Shown here one piece after another: positions 25,737 to 35,829 of a stretch of DNA of 64,000 nt. The notes under the pieces were generated by a model that was given only the letters and a program-made list of their open reading frames with translations, was not told the DNA's origin and ran no database searches. How positions within the stretch are numbered: position 1 is the first letter of the stretch; each line of letters starts with the position of its first letter. Source of the DNA: Halomonas sp. ML-15 (lineage in GTDB: Bacteria; Pseudomonadota; Gammaproteobacteria; Pseudomonadales; Halomonadaceae); assembly GCF_014779595.1 (NCBI RefSeq), contig NZ_JACXZT010000019.1, positions 1,929,341 through 1,993,340 of the forward strand, read 5' to 3'. The position numbers and the translations under genes are program-made.

Positions 25737-27904
25737 CCCCGCTACCCGACGACCGCCAGGTTCAGACCCTGCTGATGGTGCCCACCTCGGTAGGCGCCGG
25801 CCTCACCTCGGCCTGCCTGGGGCTGATCCAGGCGCTGGATTTCATCGGCATGAAGGCCGGCTTCCTCAAGCCGTTCATGCAGCGCGAACTCAACGGCAGC
25901 GGCCCGGACCGCTCCAGCGCCCTGGTCGCCCGGGCGCTGGGCCGCACGACGCCGACACCGATCACCCAGGAGCATCTCGAGCGTCTGCTACGCGACGACC
26001 AGCTCGACGAACTGCTGGAGTCGGTGATCGAGCTGCACCAGCAGGCCGCCAGCGAGGCGGATACCACTCAGGACATCGTGGTGGTGGAAGGGTTAGTGCC
26101 CACCGCACACAGCACCTACGCCAACCAGCTCAACGCCCAGCTGGCTCAGGCCTTGAATGCCCGCATCATCTTCGTCGGCAGCGGCGACCTGGCCGCGCCC
26201 CGCGAGTTGGCCGAACAGCTCGACATGCACTCGCGCAGCTTTGGCGGCGTCAGTTCCACACGCACCATGGGCTGCATCCTGATGCGCATGAAGGGCCTGC
26301 CAGCGCCGCCCAGCGGCGAGCAGCCGATCGCCCCAGGCGCGGCCAACGTGACCCTCGATGCCGGTATGCTCGAGGAGCTGCGCCGCCACTCACCGGCGCT
26401 GGCCACCGACCGCTTCCATATGATCGGCGTGGTGCCCTTCAGCGACACCCTCAGCGTACCGCGCACCAAGGATGTCGCCGAAGCCCTCGGCGCGCGCTGG
26501 CTCAACGAAGGTGATGCCGCCAGCAGACGAGTGCTGAGTACCAGTCTGTGCGGCCGCCGCGCCGCCCACGCCCTCGAGGTTTTCAAGCCCGGTAGCCTGA
26601 TCGTCACCTCCGGCGACCGCGACGATATCCTGCTCGCCGCCGCGCTGATGACCATGAACGGCACCCCGCTGGCGGGCGTCATGCTGACCAACGGCTACCT
26701 GCCCAACGACGCCATGATCGACGCCTGCCGCCCTGCGCTGAAGACCGGGCTGCCGGTGCTGGCGGTGGAGACCGACAGCTATACCACCGTGCAGCATCTA
26801 TCTCGCATGAGCAGCGAGATTCCCGTCGACGACCTGGAGCGTGCCGAACAGGTGGCCCACTTCGTTGCCGCGCATATCGACCTGCAGTGGCTCAAGGATC
26901 ACCTCAGCCGCGGCTATATCCGACGCCTGTCGCCGTCGGCGTTTCGTCATCAGCTGGTCAAGAAGGCCCAGCAGGTGCGCAAACGCATCGTGCTACCGGA
27001 AGGCAGCGAGCCCCGTACCGTGGAAGCCGCAGCGCTGTGCCAGCGGCGCGGCATCGCCGACTGCGTGCTGCTGGCCAAGCGCGAGGAGGTCGAGAGTGTG
27101 GCGCGCAGCCGCGGCATCGCCCTGCCCGAGGAGCTGGAGATCATCGATCCGGAGGGTATCTATCACGACTATATTGCCGATATGGTCGAACGCCGTCGCG
27201 GCAAGATCAACGAGCCGATGGCCGAGGCGCAGCTACAGGACACGGTCGTGCTGGGCACCATGATGCTGCATCGTGGCGAGGTCGACGGCTTGGTCTCCGG
27301 CGCGGTGCACACCACCGCCAACACGGTGCGCCCGGCCTTCCAACTGATCAAGACCGCACCGGACTACCGCCTGGTCTCGTCGATCTTCTTTATGCTGCTG
27401 CCCGAGCAGGTAGTGGTCTACGGCGACTGCGCGGTCAACCCCGACCCCGACGCCGAAGCGCTGGCCGAGATCGCCATCCAGAGCGCGCGCTCGGCCAAGG
27501 CCTTCGGTATCGAACCCAAGGTGGCGATGATCAGCTACTCCACCGGCGAGTCGGGCAGCGGCAGCGACGTCGACAAGGTTCGCGAGGCGACCCGCATCGC
27601 CCGCCAGCGCGCCCCCGAGCTGCTGATCGACGGCCCACTGCAGTACGACGCCGCGGCGATCGAGAGCGTCGGCAAGCAGAAGGCCCCCGACTCCCCGGTC
27701 GCCGGCCAGGCCACGGTGTTCGTGTTCCCCGACCTCAACACCGGCAACACCACCTACAAGGCGGTGCAGCGCAGCGCCAAGGTGGTCAGCGTCGGCCCCA
27801 TGCTCCAGGGCCTCAACAAGCCGGTCAACGACCTCTCGCGTGGCGCCCTGGTCGACGACATCGTCTACACCATCGCGCTGACCGCGATCCAGGCAGCACA
27901 GTGA
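25733..27904 (+). CDS. pta: Phosphate acetyltransferase (long form with DRTGG domain)
   Basis: Pta makes acetyl phosphate from acetyl-CoA. The 723-residue length is that of the long enterobacterial-type enzyme: an N-terminal P-loop-like AAA_26 domain ([19 protein letters not shown]; normally TxVGxTS), a central DRTGG regulatory domain (residues about 220-340) and a C-terminal catalytic PTA_PTB domain starting near residue 400. The catalytic domain carries [58 protein letters not shown] and [14 protein letters not shown]. It overlaps ackA by four bases. N-terminal P-loop Gly-Lys is not conserved (GAGLTS), which is common in this domain. Confidence 0.96.
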   Translation: MTPLPDDRQVQTLLMVPTSVGAGLTSACLGLIQALDFIGMKAGFLKPFMQRELNGSGPDRSSALVARALGRTTPTPITQEHLERLLRDDQLDELLESVIELHQQAASEADTTQDIVVVEGLVPTAHSTYANQLNAQLAQALNARIIFVGSGDLAAPRELAEQLDMHSRSFGGVSSTRTMGCILMRMKGLPAPPSGEQPIAPGAANVTLDAGMLEELRRHSPALATDRFHMIGVVPFSDTLSVPRTKDVAEALGARWLNEGDAASRRVLSTSLCGRRAAHALEVFKPGSLIVTSGDRDDILLAAALMTMNGTPLAGVMLTNGYLPNDAMIDACRPALKTGLPVLAVETDSYTTVQHLSRMSSEIPVDDLERAEQVAHFVAAHIDLQWLKDHLSRGYIRRLSPSAFRHQLVKKAQQVRKRIVLPEGSEPRTVEAAALCQRRGIADCVLLAKREEVESVARSRGIALPEELEIIDPEGIYHDYIADMVERRRGKINEPMAEAQLQDTVVLGTMMLHRGEVDGLVSGAVHTTANTVRPAFQLIKTAPDYRLVSSIFFMLLPEQVVVYGDCAVNPDPDAEALAEIAIQSARSAKAFGIEPKVAMISYSTGESGSGSDVDKVREATRIARQRAPELLIDGPLQYDAAAIESVGKQKAPDSPVAGQATVFVFPDLNTGNTTYKAVQRSAKVVSVGPMLQGLNKPVNDLSRGALVDDIVYTIALTAIQAAQ

Positions 27905-28014
27905 ATTTTGCTGCCATCCGGGTCCATCACGATAGCATCCGCCTGGCCCAAGCGGCGCAATGCCCTTAGGCTTAGGCCTATCCACACGCCACGCTGACAC
28001 GAAAGAGGCTGACC

Positions 28015-29142
28015 ATGCCCGGACTACTGCCCGACGTCGATCCCGACGGCCTGCTCGAATACTCGGTGGTCTATACCGACCGCTCGCTCAACCACATGTC
28101 GCGTGCCTTCCAGGGCGTGATGAACGATGTCTCCGCAACCCTCAAGCGAGTCTATAACGCCGCCGGTGTCGCCATCGTGCCGGGCAGCGGCACCTTCGGC
28201 ATGGAGTCAGTGGCACGGCAGTTCGCGGCCGGCAACAAGACGCTGACGATCCGCAACGGCTGGTTTAGCTACCGCTGGACACAGATCCTCGAGATGGGCG
28301 ACCTGCCGGCCAGCGCCACCGTGCTCAAGGCGCGCCGCCAGGGCGATGGGGCCCAGGCGCCGTTTGCCCCCGTACCTATCGAAGAGGCTGTTGCTGCTAT
28401 CGAAGCCGAGCGCCCCGACGTCGTGTTCGCCCCGCATGTCGAGACCTCCGCGGGGATGCTACTGCCCGACGACTATATTCGCCGCCTGGCCGAGGCCGTC
28501 CACGCCGTCGGCGGCCTGCTGGTACTCGACTGCATCGCCTCGGGCACGCTGTGGGTGGATATGCAGGAGACCGGTGTCGACGTGCTGATCAGCGCGCCGC
28601 AGAAGGGATGGAGCGGTTCTCCGGGCTGCGCCATGGTGATGATGTCGCCGCGGGCGCTGGAGCGCCTGGCGACCACCACCAGCTCGAGCTTCGCCGCCGA
28701 TCTGCGCAAGTGGTACGAGATCATGCAGGCCTACGAGAACGGCGGCCACGCCTACCATGCCACCATGCCCACCGACGGCCTGCGGCGGCTACGCGATATC
28801 ATGGCCGAGACCGAGGCCTACGGCTTCGACAAGGTGCGCGCCGAGCAGCTCGAGCTGGGCGAGCGGGTGCGCACCCTGCTCAGCGAGCATGGCTTCAAAA
28901 GCGTTGCCGCCGCGGGCTTCCAGGCCCCCGGGGTGGTGGTCAGCTACAGCGACGATGCAGGCATTGCCGCCAAGTTTGCCGCGGCCGGGCTGCAAGTTGC
29001 CGGCGGCGTACCGCTGATGTGCGATGAGGGCGACGACTTCCGCACCTTCCGCATCGGCCTGTTCGGCCTCGACAAGCTGCATCACGTCGAGCGCAGCGTG
29101 GCGGCGCTGGAAACAGCGCTGTCACGCCTGAACGAGACATAG
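28015..29142 (+). CDS. Class V PLP-dependent aminotransferase
   Basis: The 375-residue protein belongs to the alanine-glyoxylate / phosphonoacetaldehyde-type class V aminotransferases. Visible features are GSGTFGMESVARQF (cofactor phosphate loop), FAPHVETSAGMLLP, DCIASGTLWVDM (the Asp that contacts the pyridine nitrogen) and SAPQKGWSGSPGCAMV with the probable Schiff-base lysine near residue 200. It follows pta after 110 bases that could hold its own promoter. A GCGGCGCC hairpin terminates it. Substrate is not evident; the pta neighbour does not settle it. Alternatives are serine-glyoxylate or aspartate-type transaminase. Confidence 0.88.
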   Translation: MPGLLPDVDPDGLLEYSVVYTDRSLNHMSRAFQGVMNDVSATLKRVYNAAGVAIVPGSGTFGMESVARQFAAGNKTLTIRNGWFSYRWTQILEMGDLPASATVLKARRQGDGAQAPFAPVPIEEAVAAIEAERPDVVFAPHVETSAGMLLPDDYIRRLAEAVHAVGGLLVLDCIASGTLWVDMQETGVDVLISAPQKGWSGSPGCAMVMMSPRALERLATTTSSSFAADLRKWYEIMQAYENGGHAYHATMPTDGLRRLRDIMAETEAYGFDKVRAEQLELGERVRTLLSEHGFKSVAAAGFQAPGVVVSYSDDAGIAAKFAAAGLQVAGGVPLMCDEGDDFRTFRIGLFGLDKLHHVERSVAALETALSRLNET

Positions 29143-29150
29143 AAACGACT

Positions 29151-29171
29151 GCGGCGCCATCAAGGCGCCGC
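29151..29171. terminator. Bidirectional hairpin between aminotransferase and CBS-BON gene
   Basis: Perfect 8-bp stem GCGGCGCC / GGCGCCGC with ATCAA loop, directly between the ends of two convergent genes. No strong U-tract. Confidence 0.65.
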
Positions 29172-29174
29172 ACC

Positions 29175-29873
29175 TCAAGTGCCGCTGAGCCCACCGCGGG
29201 GCATGTAGCCGAGGTGATTCTCGACCCGCACCACGCCGTTGATGTTTTCGGCGGCGACCTGCACGGCCAGCTTCTCCTGCTTGCTCTCCACCAGCCCCCA
29301 CAGCTGCACTTCACCACCGCTGACCATGACGTTGATATGGTCGGTCAGCACATCGGTATTGTCCTTGAGCTCCTTGATGATCGCGGCACGGATATCGCGG
29401 TCATCGCTACTGGGCGGCTGAGACTTGCTGACCCCAGCCATGGCCAGGCCGTGCAGCAGATTGGCGCGGCTGACGATGCCCACCAGCCGACCATCCCGGA
29501 CTACAGGCACGCGCTTGATATGGTGCTTCTCGAGCAGCTTGGCCACCTCGTCGAGAGGAGTGTCCTCAGCGATGGTCACCGGATCGGGCGTCATGATCTC
29601 ACCCGCCTTGCGGCCGTGGGACTTGACGTACTCGCCGGCACTCTGAGCACCGCTGAACAGATTGGCCAGCCACCAGGAACTGCGTCGTTCGGTGCCGGTC
29701 TCGACCCGGCGCATCAGGTCACCCTCACTGACGATTCCCAGCACCTGGTCCTGGGCGCCGACCACCGGCACCGCGCTGATGCGATTCTCGAGTAGCAGAC
29801 CAGCAATTTCACGCACCTCGGTATCCACCGAAACACTGATCACATCCTGGGTCATGACATCGAAGGCTTGCAT
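29175..29873 (-). CDS. CBS-domain pair plus BON-domain protein
   Basis: The 232-residue soluble protein has two CBS motifs: MTQDVISVSVDTEVREIAGLLLENRISAVPVV at the start, and IMTPDPVTIAEDTPLDEVAKLLEKHHIKRVPVV from about residue 93. They are followed by a C-terminal BON domain (RDIRAAIIKELKDNT...INVMVSGGEVQLWGLVESKQEK). CBS pairs bind adenosine nucleotides and BON domains are thought to bind phospholipid or mediate osmotic protection, but the family has no defined enzyme activity. GAGGAGGACGTC precedes the ATG. It is monocistronic. Confidence 0.92.
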   Translation of the reverse strand: MQAFDVMTQDVISVSVDTEVREIAGLLLENRISAVPVVGAQDQVLGIVSEGDLMRRVETGTERRSSWWLANLFSGAQSAGEYVKSHGRKAGEIMTPDPVTIAEDTPLDEVAKLLEKHHIKRVPVVRDGRLVGIVSRANLLHGLAMAGVSKSQPPSSDDRDIRAAIIKELKDNTDVLTDHINVMVSGGEVQLWGLVESKQEKLAVQVAAENINGVVRVENHLGYMPRGGLSGT

Positions 29874-30052
29874 GATGACGTCCTCCTCAAACGCAGCGAC
29901 GCATGATCGTCGCTCGACTCTTTGAGCTTAGCAGTGCGGCGATACAGCGACCTTGACCCACGACAAGCTAACGCCAACCGTCCCTGGGGGCTGCCCCCTC
30001 AGCACAGCGCGGCCGCCACGATCACAGCACCTTGGCGAACAGGGTGAAGTAA

Positions 30053-30090
30053 AAAAACCGCCCCAGGCAGAGGCTGCCGAGGGCGGTTTT
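30053..30090 (-). terminator. Rho-independent terminator of the cyo operon
   Basis: Read leftwards, AAAACCGCCC pairs with GGGCGGTTTT, a GC-rich inner arm (GGCAGCCTCTGCC) lies within, and the sequence ends in a run of T. It lies about 30 bases after the cyoE stop. Confidence 0.9.
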
Positions 30091-30120
30091 ATGGTGGGCA
30101 TTCATTCACCCACGGACGCT

Positions 30121-31002
30121 TTACGCTAGCATCGGCACCATGGCCTCCAGCACCATAACGAGACTTATCGCGGTGATGGTAAGGATAGAGACACCGAACA
30201 CCTGCTTGGCCCAGCGCACATCGTCGTCCAACCGATAACCGCGCAGCGCCAGGTAGAGCCAGTAGCCGCCCATGGTAAGCGCCACGCAGAGATACCCCAT
30301 CCCCGCTTGGCTGGCCAACACCAGCGCCAGCGAGGCCGGGATAAACGCCACGATATAGCCCAGGATATGGTGTTTCGCCATTGTCACCCCGCGCACCACC
30401 GGCAACACCGGAATCGATGCCCGCTGGTAATCCGCATAGCGAAAAATCGCAATCGCGTAGGAGTGCGGCATCTGCCACAGGCAGAAGATCACCAGCAGCA
30501 TAAAAGCACCGCTATCGAACTGCCCGGTGACCGCGCAGTAGCCCACCACCGGTGGCATGGCACCGGAGAGGCTGCCCACCAAGGTGCCGTACTCCGAGCG
30601 GCGCTTCATGTAGAGGCTATAGAGCCCCACATAGACGCCCCAGCCAATCACCGCCAAGGCAACGGTCAAGCCGTTGGTGCCCAGTGCTAAGCACACCACG
30701 CCGGTCACGCCCAAAAGCGCCGACACGCCCAGCGCCTGGGTGATGGACAGGCTGCCCCTTACCAGGGGGCGATGGCGCGTGCGCGCCATCAATGCATCAA
30801 TATCGCGGTCTATGACGTTATTACACGCACAGCCGGACGCGATGATCAATGCAATCCCCACCATGACCGCGACAAAGCTGAGCCACGCGAACTGCCCCTG
30901 GGCGGCGAGAAAATAGCCGCCCAGGGTGGCAATCAGGTTACCCCCGATAATGCCCGGCTTGGTCAGCTCAAGCAGATCCCGCCAGCGGCCAGGGGCCGAC
31001 AT
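30121..31002 (-). CDS. cyoE: Protoheme IX farnesyltransferase
   Basis: CyoE attaches a farnesyl group to heme B to make heme O for the bo3 oxidase. The 293-residue UbiA-superfamily membrane protein has the prenyl-diphosphate/Mg site NNVIDRDIDALMARTRHRPL near residue 65 and a second aspartate region near DYQRASIPVLPVV, with about nine helices. ATG at 31002 overlaps the cyoD stop (TGATG), so I prefer it over an upstream start within cyoD. It is the last gene before the operon terminator. Confidence 0.95.
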   Translation of the reverse strand: MSAPGRWRDLLELTKPGIIGGNLIATLGGYFLAAQGQFAWLSFVAVMVGIALIIASGCACNNVIDRDIDALMARTRHRPLVRGSLSITQALGVSALLGVTGVVCLALGTNGLTVALAVIGWGVYVGLYSLYMKRRSEYGTLVGSLSGAMPPVVGYCAVTGQFDSGAFMLLVIFCLWQMPHSYAIAIFRYADYQRASIPVLPVVRGVTMAKHHILGYIVAFIPASLALVLASQAGMGYLCVALTMGGYWLYLALRGYRLDDDVRWAKQVFGVSILTITAISLVMVLEAMVPMLA

Positions 31003-31319
31003 CAGCCGATCATCATGTTGAGATGCAGGTGGTGCATGATCCACAGCGAGCCTCCCACTACCAGACCGAGTATGGTCACCGTGAAGACCAAGGACATGAC
31101 GTTCCAGCCCTCCTCCTGCTTGGTGTCCATGTGCATGAACATGATCAGCTGCACCAGCACCTGCGACACCGCGGCCGCCACGATCACCAGCACCTTGGTG
31201 GACGCGGCGACCAGATCGCCCATCACCACGGCGAAGGGAATCGCCGTGAGTACCAGCGAGAGTGCCAGGCCAATCACATAGGATCTGACGCTACCGTGCG
31301 CTATCGGTGAATCCTTCAT
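31002..31319 (-). CDS. cyoD: Cytochrome bo3 ubiquinol oxidase subunit IV
   Basis: The 105-residue protein has three transmembrane helices (YVIGLALSLVLTAIPFAVVM, KVLVIVAAAVSQVLVQLIMFMHM, VMSLVFTVTILGLVVGGSLWIMHHL) and the family motif LIMFMHMDTKQEEGWN. CyoD aids assembly of the oxidase. It starts one base after cyoC stops and overlaps cyoE. Confidence 0.95.
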   Translation of the reverse strand: MKDSPIAHGSVRSYVIGLALSLVLTAIPFAVVMGDLVAASTKVLVIVAAAVSQVLVQLIMFMHMDTKQEEGWNVMSLVFTVTILGLVVGGSLWIMHHLHLNMMIG

Positions 31320-31320
31320 A

Positions 31321-31941
31321 TCACACTACCCCCATCAGATAGACGAACGAGAATACGCAGATCCACACCACATCCAGGAAGTGCCAGAACAGGCTCAGGC
31401 ACAGGATGCGCGGTCGCGTCATGTCATTCAGCCCCTTGGTCTGCAGCTGTACCAACACCACGACCAGCCACAGCAGCCCGAACAGCACATGCAGCCCGTG
31501 GGTACCGACCAGGGTGAAAAAAGCCGACAGAAAGGCACTGCGATCAGGCCCATGACCGGCATGGATCAGGTGGCGAAACTCATAGAACTCGATGGCGATG
31601 AATCCCGCCCCGAGCAGGAAGGTCACGACCAACCAGGCCTTGAGCCGGGTCAGCCGCTCAGCGGTCATCGACAGCACCGCCATGCCATAGGTGAAGCTGC
31701 TCACCAGCAGCAGCAGGGTCCCCGCCAGGATCAGGCGCAGGTCGAAGATCTCCGCACCGCTGGGGCCGCCCGCCGTGCCCCGCATAAGCACGGCGTAGGT
31801 GGCGAACAGGGTGCCGAAGATGACCAGGTCGCTCATCAGGTAGACCCAGAAGCCGAACACCTTGATGCTGCCGGTGTCGTGGTGACCGTGGGTCATCGGA
31901 TGTGCATGATCGTCACACTGCTTGATGGTATCGGTCGTCAT
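31321..31941 (-). CDS. cyoC: Cytochrome bo3 ubiquinol oxidase subunit III
   Basis: The 206-residue protein has five hydrophobic helices and the heme-copper subunit III pattern: [59 protein letters not shown] and the closing [22 protein letters not shown]. It lacks redox centres and stabilises the core. It is separated from cyoB by three bases. Confidence 0.96.
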   Translation of the reverse strand: MTTDTIKQCDDHAHPMTHGHHDTGSIKVFGFWVYLMSDLVIFGTLFATYAVLMRGTAGGPSGAEIFDLRLILAGTLLLLVSSFTYGMAVLSMTAERLTRLKAWLVVTFLLGAGFIAIEFYEFRHLIHAGHGPDRSAFLSAFFTLVGTHGLHVLFGLLWLVVVLVQLQTKGLNDMTRPRILCLSLFWHFLDVVWICVFSFVYLMGVV

Positions 31942-31944
31942 GGA

Positions 31945-33969
31945 TCACCCCCGCAGCTCGGCCGGAGCGAAATCGCCCTGGGCCGATCCGTTCGTCTGCC
32001 ATTCGTCACGTGCCTGCTGATGGGCGCGCTCGCTGCGCGCCACCTCTGCGGCGGGCACCCAGTAGTCGATGTCGTCGTTGAACACCCGGGCCAGGAAGCT
32101 CACCAGGCCACCGATGGCGGCGGTGATCGCCAGCCACCAGATGTGCCACACCAGGGCGAAGCCCAGCACCACCGCAAACAGGCTGATGATCGGCCCGGCC
32201 ACGGTGTTGCGGGGCATATGGATATCCTGGTAAGGGACTTGATCAACGGCCTCGATGCCACGCTGCTTGTGGGTCCAGAAGCTGTCGATGCCGCCGACCT
32301 CGGGGGCGTGAGCGAAGTTGTAGTGCGGCGGCGGCGAGGCGACCGACCACTCCAGGGTGCGGCCATTCCAGGGGTCGCCGGTGACGTCGGCATTTAGGCG
32401 CCGGTCACGGATGCTCACCCACAGCTGAATTACGGTGCAGGCGATGCCCAGCATGATCACCACCGCACCGACCAGCGCCAGGATCATCCACGGCTGCCAC
32501 TCGGGATTGGCATAGGACTGCATGCGCCGCACGGCACCGAAGAAGCTCAGCACGTAGAGCGGCATGAATGCCAGATAGAAGCCGATCAACCAGCACCAGA
32601 AGGCGCGCTTGCCCCAGGTCTCGTCGAGGGTGAAGCCGAATGCCTTTGGGAACCAGTAGGTCATGCCGGCCATCATGCCGAACACCACACCACCGACGAT
32701 CACGTTATGGAAGTGAGCGATGACGAACAGGCTGTTGTGAAGCACGAAGTTGGCGCCGGGCACCGCCAGCATCACCCCTGTCATGCCGCCCAGGGTGAAG
32801 GTGATGATAAAGCCCAGCGTCCAGAGTACCGGCGAGGTGAACTCGAGACGCCCGCGGAACATGGTGAACAGCCAGTTGAATACCTTCACCCCGGTGGGGA
32901 TGGCGATGATCATCGTCATGATGCCGAAGAAGGCATTGACGTTGGCCCCCGCCCCCATGGTGAAGAAGTGGTGCAACCAGACGATGAAGGACAGCAGCGT
33001 GATCGCCACCGTCGCCCACACCATGGTGGTGTAGCCAAACAGACGCTTGCGCGCAAAGGTCGCGATCACCTCCGAGAAGACTCCGAAGGCCGGCAGGATG
33101 AGGATGTAAACCTCCGGATGCCCCCAGGCCCAGATGAGGTTGACGTACATCATCATGTTGCCGCCGAAGTCATTGGTGAAGAAGTGCATGCCCAGATAGC
33201 GGTCCAGGGTCAACAGCGCAATGGTGGCGGTGAGAATCGGGAAGGAGGCGATGATCAGCACGTTGGCGCACAGCGATGTCCATGTGAAGATCGGCATGCG
33301 GAACAGCGTCATCCCCGGGGTACGCATCTTGAGGATGGTGACGAAGAAGTTGATCCCCGTCAGCGTGGTGCCGACTCCCGATATCTGCAGCGCCCAGATC
33401 CAGTAGTCGACCCCGACGCCGGGGCTGTACTCGATCCCCGACAAGGGGGCATAGGCCAGCCAGCCGGTGGTGGCGAACTCGCCGACGAACAGCGACACAT
33501 TGACCAGGATAGCCCCGGCGGCGAACAGCCAGAAGCTGAGGTTATTGAGGAACGGATAGGCGACATCGCGAGCGCCGATCTGCAGCGGCACCACCAGGTT
33601 CATCAAGCCGATGACCATCGGCATGGCGACGAAGAAGATCATGATCACGCCATGGGCGGTGAAGATCTGATCGTAGTGCTCCGGCGGGAGATAGCCCATC
33701 GAGCCACCGGCCGCCATGGCCAGTTGGAGGCGCATCATGATGGCGTCGGAGAAGCCGCGTAGCAGCATCACCAAGGCAACCAGAAAATACATGATGCCGA
33801 GCTTCTTGTGGTCGACGCTGGTGAACCACTCGGACCACAACCAGCCCCATTTGCGGTAGTAGGTGAGAGCAGCGATCAGGGCAAAGGCGCCGATCGCCAT
33901 GATGGCGGCCACGACCATGATGATGGGTTCGTGGTAAGGAATTGCCTCTAGACTCAGTTTTCCTAACAT
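31945..33969 (-). CDS. cyoB: Cytochrome bo3 ubiquinol oxidase subunit I
   Basis: CyoB holds heme b, heme o3 and CuB and pumps protons while reducing oxygen. The 674-residue length and fifteen or so helices fit. Key blocks are [14 protein letters not shown] (low-spin heme His), [20 protein letters not shown] (the CuB His cross-linked to Tyr), [12 protein letters not shown] (the two further CuB His) and [14 protein letters not shown] (heme His). It is co-transcribed with cyoA upstream. Confidence 0.98.
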   Translation of the reverse strand: MLGKLSLEAIPYHEPIIMVVAAIMAIGAFALIAALTYYRKWGWLWSEWFTSVDHKKLGIMYFLVALVMLLRGFSDAIMMRLQLAMAAGGSMGYLPPEHYDQIFTAHGVIMIFFVAMPMVIGLMNLVVPLQIGARDVAYPFLNNLSFWLFAAGAILVNVSLFVGEFATTGWLAYAPLSGIEYSPGVGVDYWIWALQISGVGTTLTGINFFVTILKMRTPGMTLFRMPIFTWTSLCANVLIIASFPILTATIALLTLDRYLGMHFFTNDFGGNMMMYVNLIWAWGHPEVYILILPAFGVFSEVIATFARKRLFGYTTMVWATVAITLLSFIVWLHHFFTMGAGANVNAFFGIMTMIIAIPTGVKVFNWLFTMFRGRLEFTSPVLWTLGFIITFTLGGMTGVMLAVPGANFVLHNSLFVIAHFHNVIVGGVVFGMMAGMTYWFPKAFGFTLDETWGKRAFWCWLIGFYLAFMPLYVLSFFGAVRRMQSYANPEWQPWMILALVGAVVIMLGIACTVIQLWVSIRDRRLNADVTGDPWNGRTLEWSVASPPPHYNFAHAPEVGGIDSFWTHKQRGIEAVDQVPYQDIHMPRNTVAGPIISLFAVVLGFALVWHIWWLAITAAIGGLVSFLARVFNDDIDYWVPAAEVARSERAHQQARDEWQTNGSAQGDFAPAELRG

Positions 33970-33972
33970 GAC

Positions 33973-34956
33973 TTATCCCCCTGCCTCGGTGCGCGCGGGT
34001 TGACGGCGCAGGGCATCTCGTTGATCCGTATGGTGATGGCGGACGCGATGGTCGGCGGCGTCGCTGCGAGTGGCGGTGGCGCTCTCCAAATCGTGGGAGT
34101 CACCGTGCTCGGCGCCGTCGTGGAAGCTGAGCAGCAACTGCTCATAGAGGTGCGGCGTCACGCTCGAGAAGTACTCGACCGGGTGATATTGGCTGGGCGC
34201 CGCCAGTTCAGCGTAGCGATCCGGATAGTCGAGCCCCTGCTCGGCGGCACGCACCTTATCGACCCACGCCTCGAACCCCTGCTCGGAGGTGGCTAGCGCC
34301 TCGAAGGTCATGCCGGAAAAGCCTGCGCCGCTATAGTTGGTGGAACGACCGGCGTAGCGCCCCGGGTGATTGGCGATCAGATGGACATCGTTATCCATGC
34401 CCGCCATGGCGTAGATCTGGCTGCCCAGCTGGGGAATGAAGAAGGCGTTCATCACCGAATCGGAACTGACCCGAAAGCGCACCGGAACATCCACCGGGAA
34501 GGCGACCTCGTTGACCGTAGCGATGCCCTGCTCGGGGTAGATGAACAGCCACTTCCAGTCCATGGAGACGGCCTGGATCTCGAGGGTGTCTTCGCTGGAG
34601 GCGAGGGGCTTGTGCGGATCTAGCGTGTGCGAGGTATGCCAGGTCAGGGCGGCCAAGACGGCGATGATCAGGCACGGTACCACCCATACCACGGCCTCGA
34701 TCCAATTGTTGTGTGCCCAGTCAGGCTGGTAGGCAGCGGGTCGCTCACGGTGTCGATAGCGCCAGGCGAACAGCAGCGTCATGACGATCACGGGGACCAC
34801 GACGATCAGCATCAGACCGAAGGAGGTCAGGATCAGGCTACGCTGCTCCACCCCGATCTCCCCCTTGGGATCCAGCAGCGCCGAACTGCAGCCGGCCAGC
34901 AGCAACGATAGCGACCATAACGATAGGGTGCCGAGAAAACGGCGAATTTTGCTCAT
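33973..34956 (-). CDS. cyoA: Cytochrome bo3 ubiquinol oxidase subunit II (lipoprotein)
   Basis: The protein of about 327 residues starts with a lipoprotein signal ending LLAGC (lipobox cysteine near residue 20). It has two membrane helices and a periplasmic cupredoxin-like domain that lacks CuA ligands, as in quinol oxidases (SMDWKWLFIYPEQGIATVNEVAFP, FFIPQLGSQIYAMAGM, SGAGFSGMTFEALA). The last 60 residues form a His/Asp/Arg-rich tail that looks unusually polar. ATG at 34956 was chosen to place the signal peptide at the start; a longer start at 34998 exists. It is the first gene of cyoABCDE. Confidence 0.96.
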   Translation of the reverse strand: MSKIRRFLGTLSLWSLSLLLAGCSSALLDPKGEIGVEQRSLILTSFGLMLIVVVPVIVMTLLFAWRYRHRERPAAYQPDWAHNNWIEAVVWVVPCLIIAVLAALTWHTSHTLDPHKPLASSEDTLEIQAVSMDWKWLFIYPEQGIATVNEVAFPVDVPVRFRVSSDSVMNAFFIPQLGSQIYAMAGMDNDVHLIANHPGRYAGRSTNYSGAGFSGMTFEALATSEQGFEAWVDKVRAAEQGLDYPDRYAELAAPSQYHPVEYFSSVTPHLYEQLLLSFHDGAEHGDSHDLESATATRSDAADHRVRHHHTDQRDALRRQPARTEAGG

Positions 34957-35216
34957 GGGACTCTCTCGTAAGCAAGACACGCAAAAATTCGCACGCACAA
35001 TATGAGCATGCTAATGAAATGCGCGAAATTTACCCAATACCGCCCAGCAGGCGGTGCCCGAAATGTGGCCAAAACCACCACATCGAGGCTATTGAATAAG
35101 GAAATGCTGATGCGCAAAAGCGACCAAACGTCGCAGTAGGCGGTCGGGTTCACCTTCCACAGCGCCGCCCAGTGGCCTAGAGTGGGAGAATCGCTCACTT
35201 GCCAAGGGATGGATGC
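34957..35216. promoter_or_regulatory. Divergent region between cyoA and a methyltransferase gene
   Basis: A 260-bp stretch, AT-rich near 34975-35035 and near 35085-35115, that must contain the cyo promoter. I could not pick out a convincing FNR- or ArcA-type site by eye, and see no gene in it. Confidence 0.35.
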
Positions 35217-35819
35217 ATGAACGTAGAGGAACGCAAGACCGCCGCCGCACCGAACTCCCAGCGCCAGCAGCTCTCGCTGTTCGCGCGCAACTTCTTCAAG
35301 CATCCCAAGATGCTGGGCTCGATTATTCCCAGTTCGCCTTTCTTGATTCGCCGGCTGCTGGCTCCGGTTGACTGGGAGCGCGCCAGGGTAATCGTCGAAT
35401 ACGGCCCGGGTGTCGGCACCATCAGCCGCGAGATTCTGCGCCGCATGCACCCCGAGGCAATCCTGGTCGCCATCGAGACCAATGAAGACTTCGTCGATTA
35501 TTTACGTACCGCGCTGCCTGACCCGCGCCTGCAGCTGGTGCCGGGATCAGCAGAAGACGTGGCGACGATTCTCGCCGAGCGGGGGCTGAGCGCCGCCGAC
35601 TACGTGGTGGCGGGCATTCCCTTCAGCACCATGCCGGAGGAACTTCGCAACGGCGTGCTCAGCGCCACTCGCGATGCCCTCGCCGCCCAGGGCGAGCTGC
35701 TGATCTACCAGTTCTCACCGAAGGTACTGCCCGACCTGCAGCGCACCTACCAGAACGTGCGGCGCGGCTTCGAACCGCTCAACATCCCGCCCGCTCAGGT
35801 CTATTTCTGCGAGCCGTGA
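35217..35819 (+). CDS. PmtA-like class I methyltransferase
   Basis: The 200-residue protein resembles phospholipid N-methyltransferases and rRNA-dimethylase-like enzymes: an N-terminal amphipathic stretch (LFARNFFKHPKMLGSIIPSS), the SAM motif VIVEYGPGVGTISREIL, the acidic strand ILVAIETNEDF and the motif IV block ADYVVAGIPFSTMP. PmtA converts phosphatidylethanolamine towards phosphatidylcholine; the C-terminal QTYxNVR-like part (QRTYQNVRRGFEPLNIPPAQVYFC) is also found there. ATG at 35217 follows AAGGGA. It converges with deoR with a 10-base gap. Activity on phospholipid is likely but unproven. Confidence 0.8.
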   Translation: MNVEERKTAAAPNSQRQQLSLFARNFFKHPKMLGSIIPSSPFLIRRLLAPVDWERARVIVEYGPGVGTISREILRRMHPEAILVAIETNEDFVDYLRTALPDPRLQLVPGSAEDVATILAERGLSAADYVVAGIPFSTMPEELRNGVLSATRDALAAQGELLIYQFSPKVLPDLQRTYQNVRRGFEPLNIPPAQVYFCEP

Positions 35820-35829
35820 GCCCTTTGGG

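Noticed and set aside
30991..31044. Longer cyoE start within cyoD
   Set aside because: The TGATG overlap at 31002 is the usual coupling arrangement and the extra residues have no resemblance to CyoE.
32707..33762. 351-residue frame antisense to cyoB
   Set aside because: Asp/His/Gly/Gln-rich shadow of the conserved heme-copper oxidase gene.
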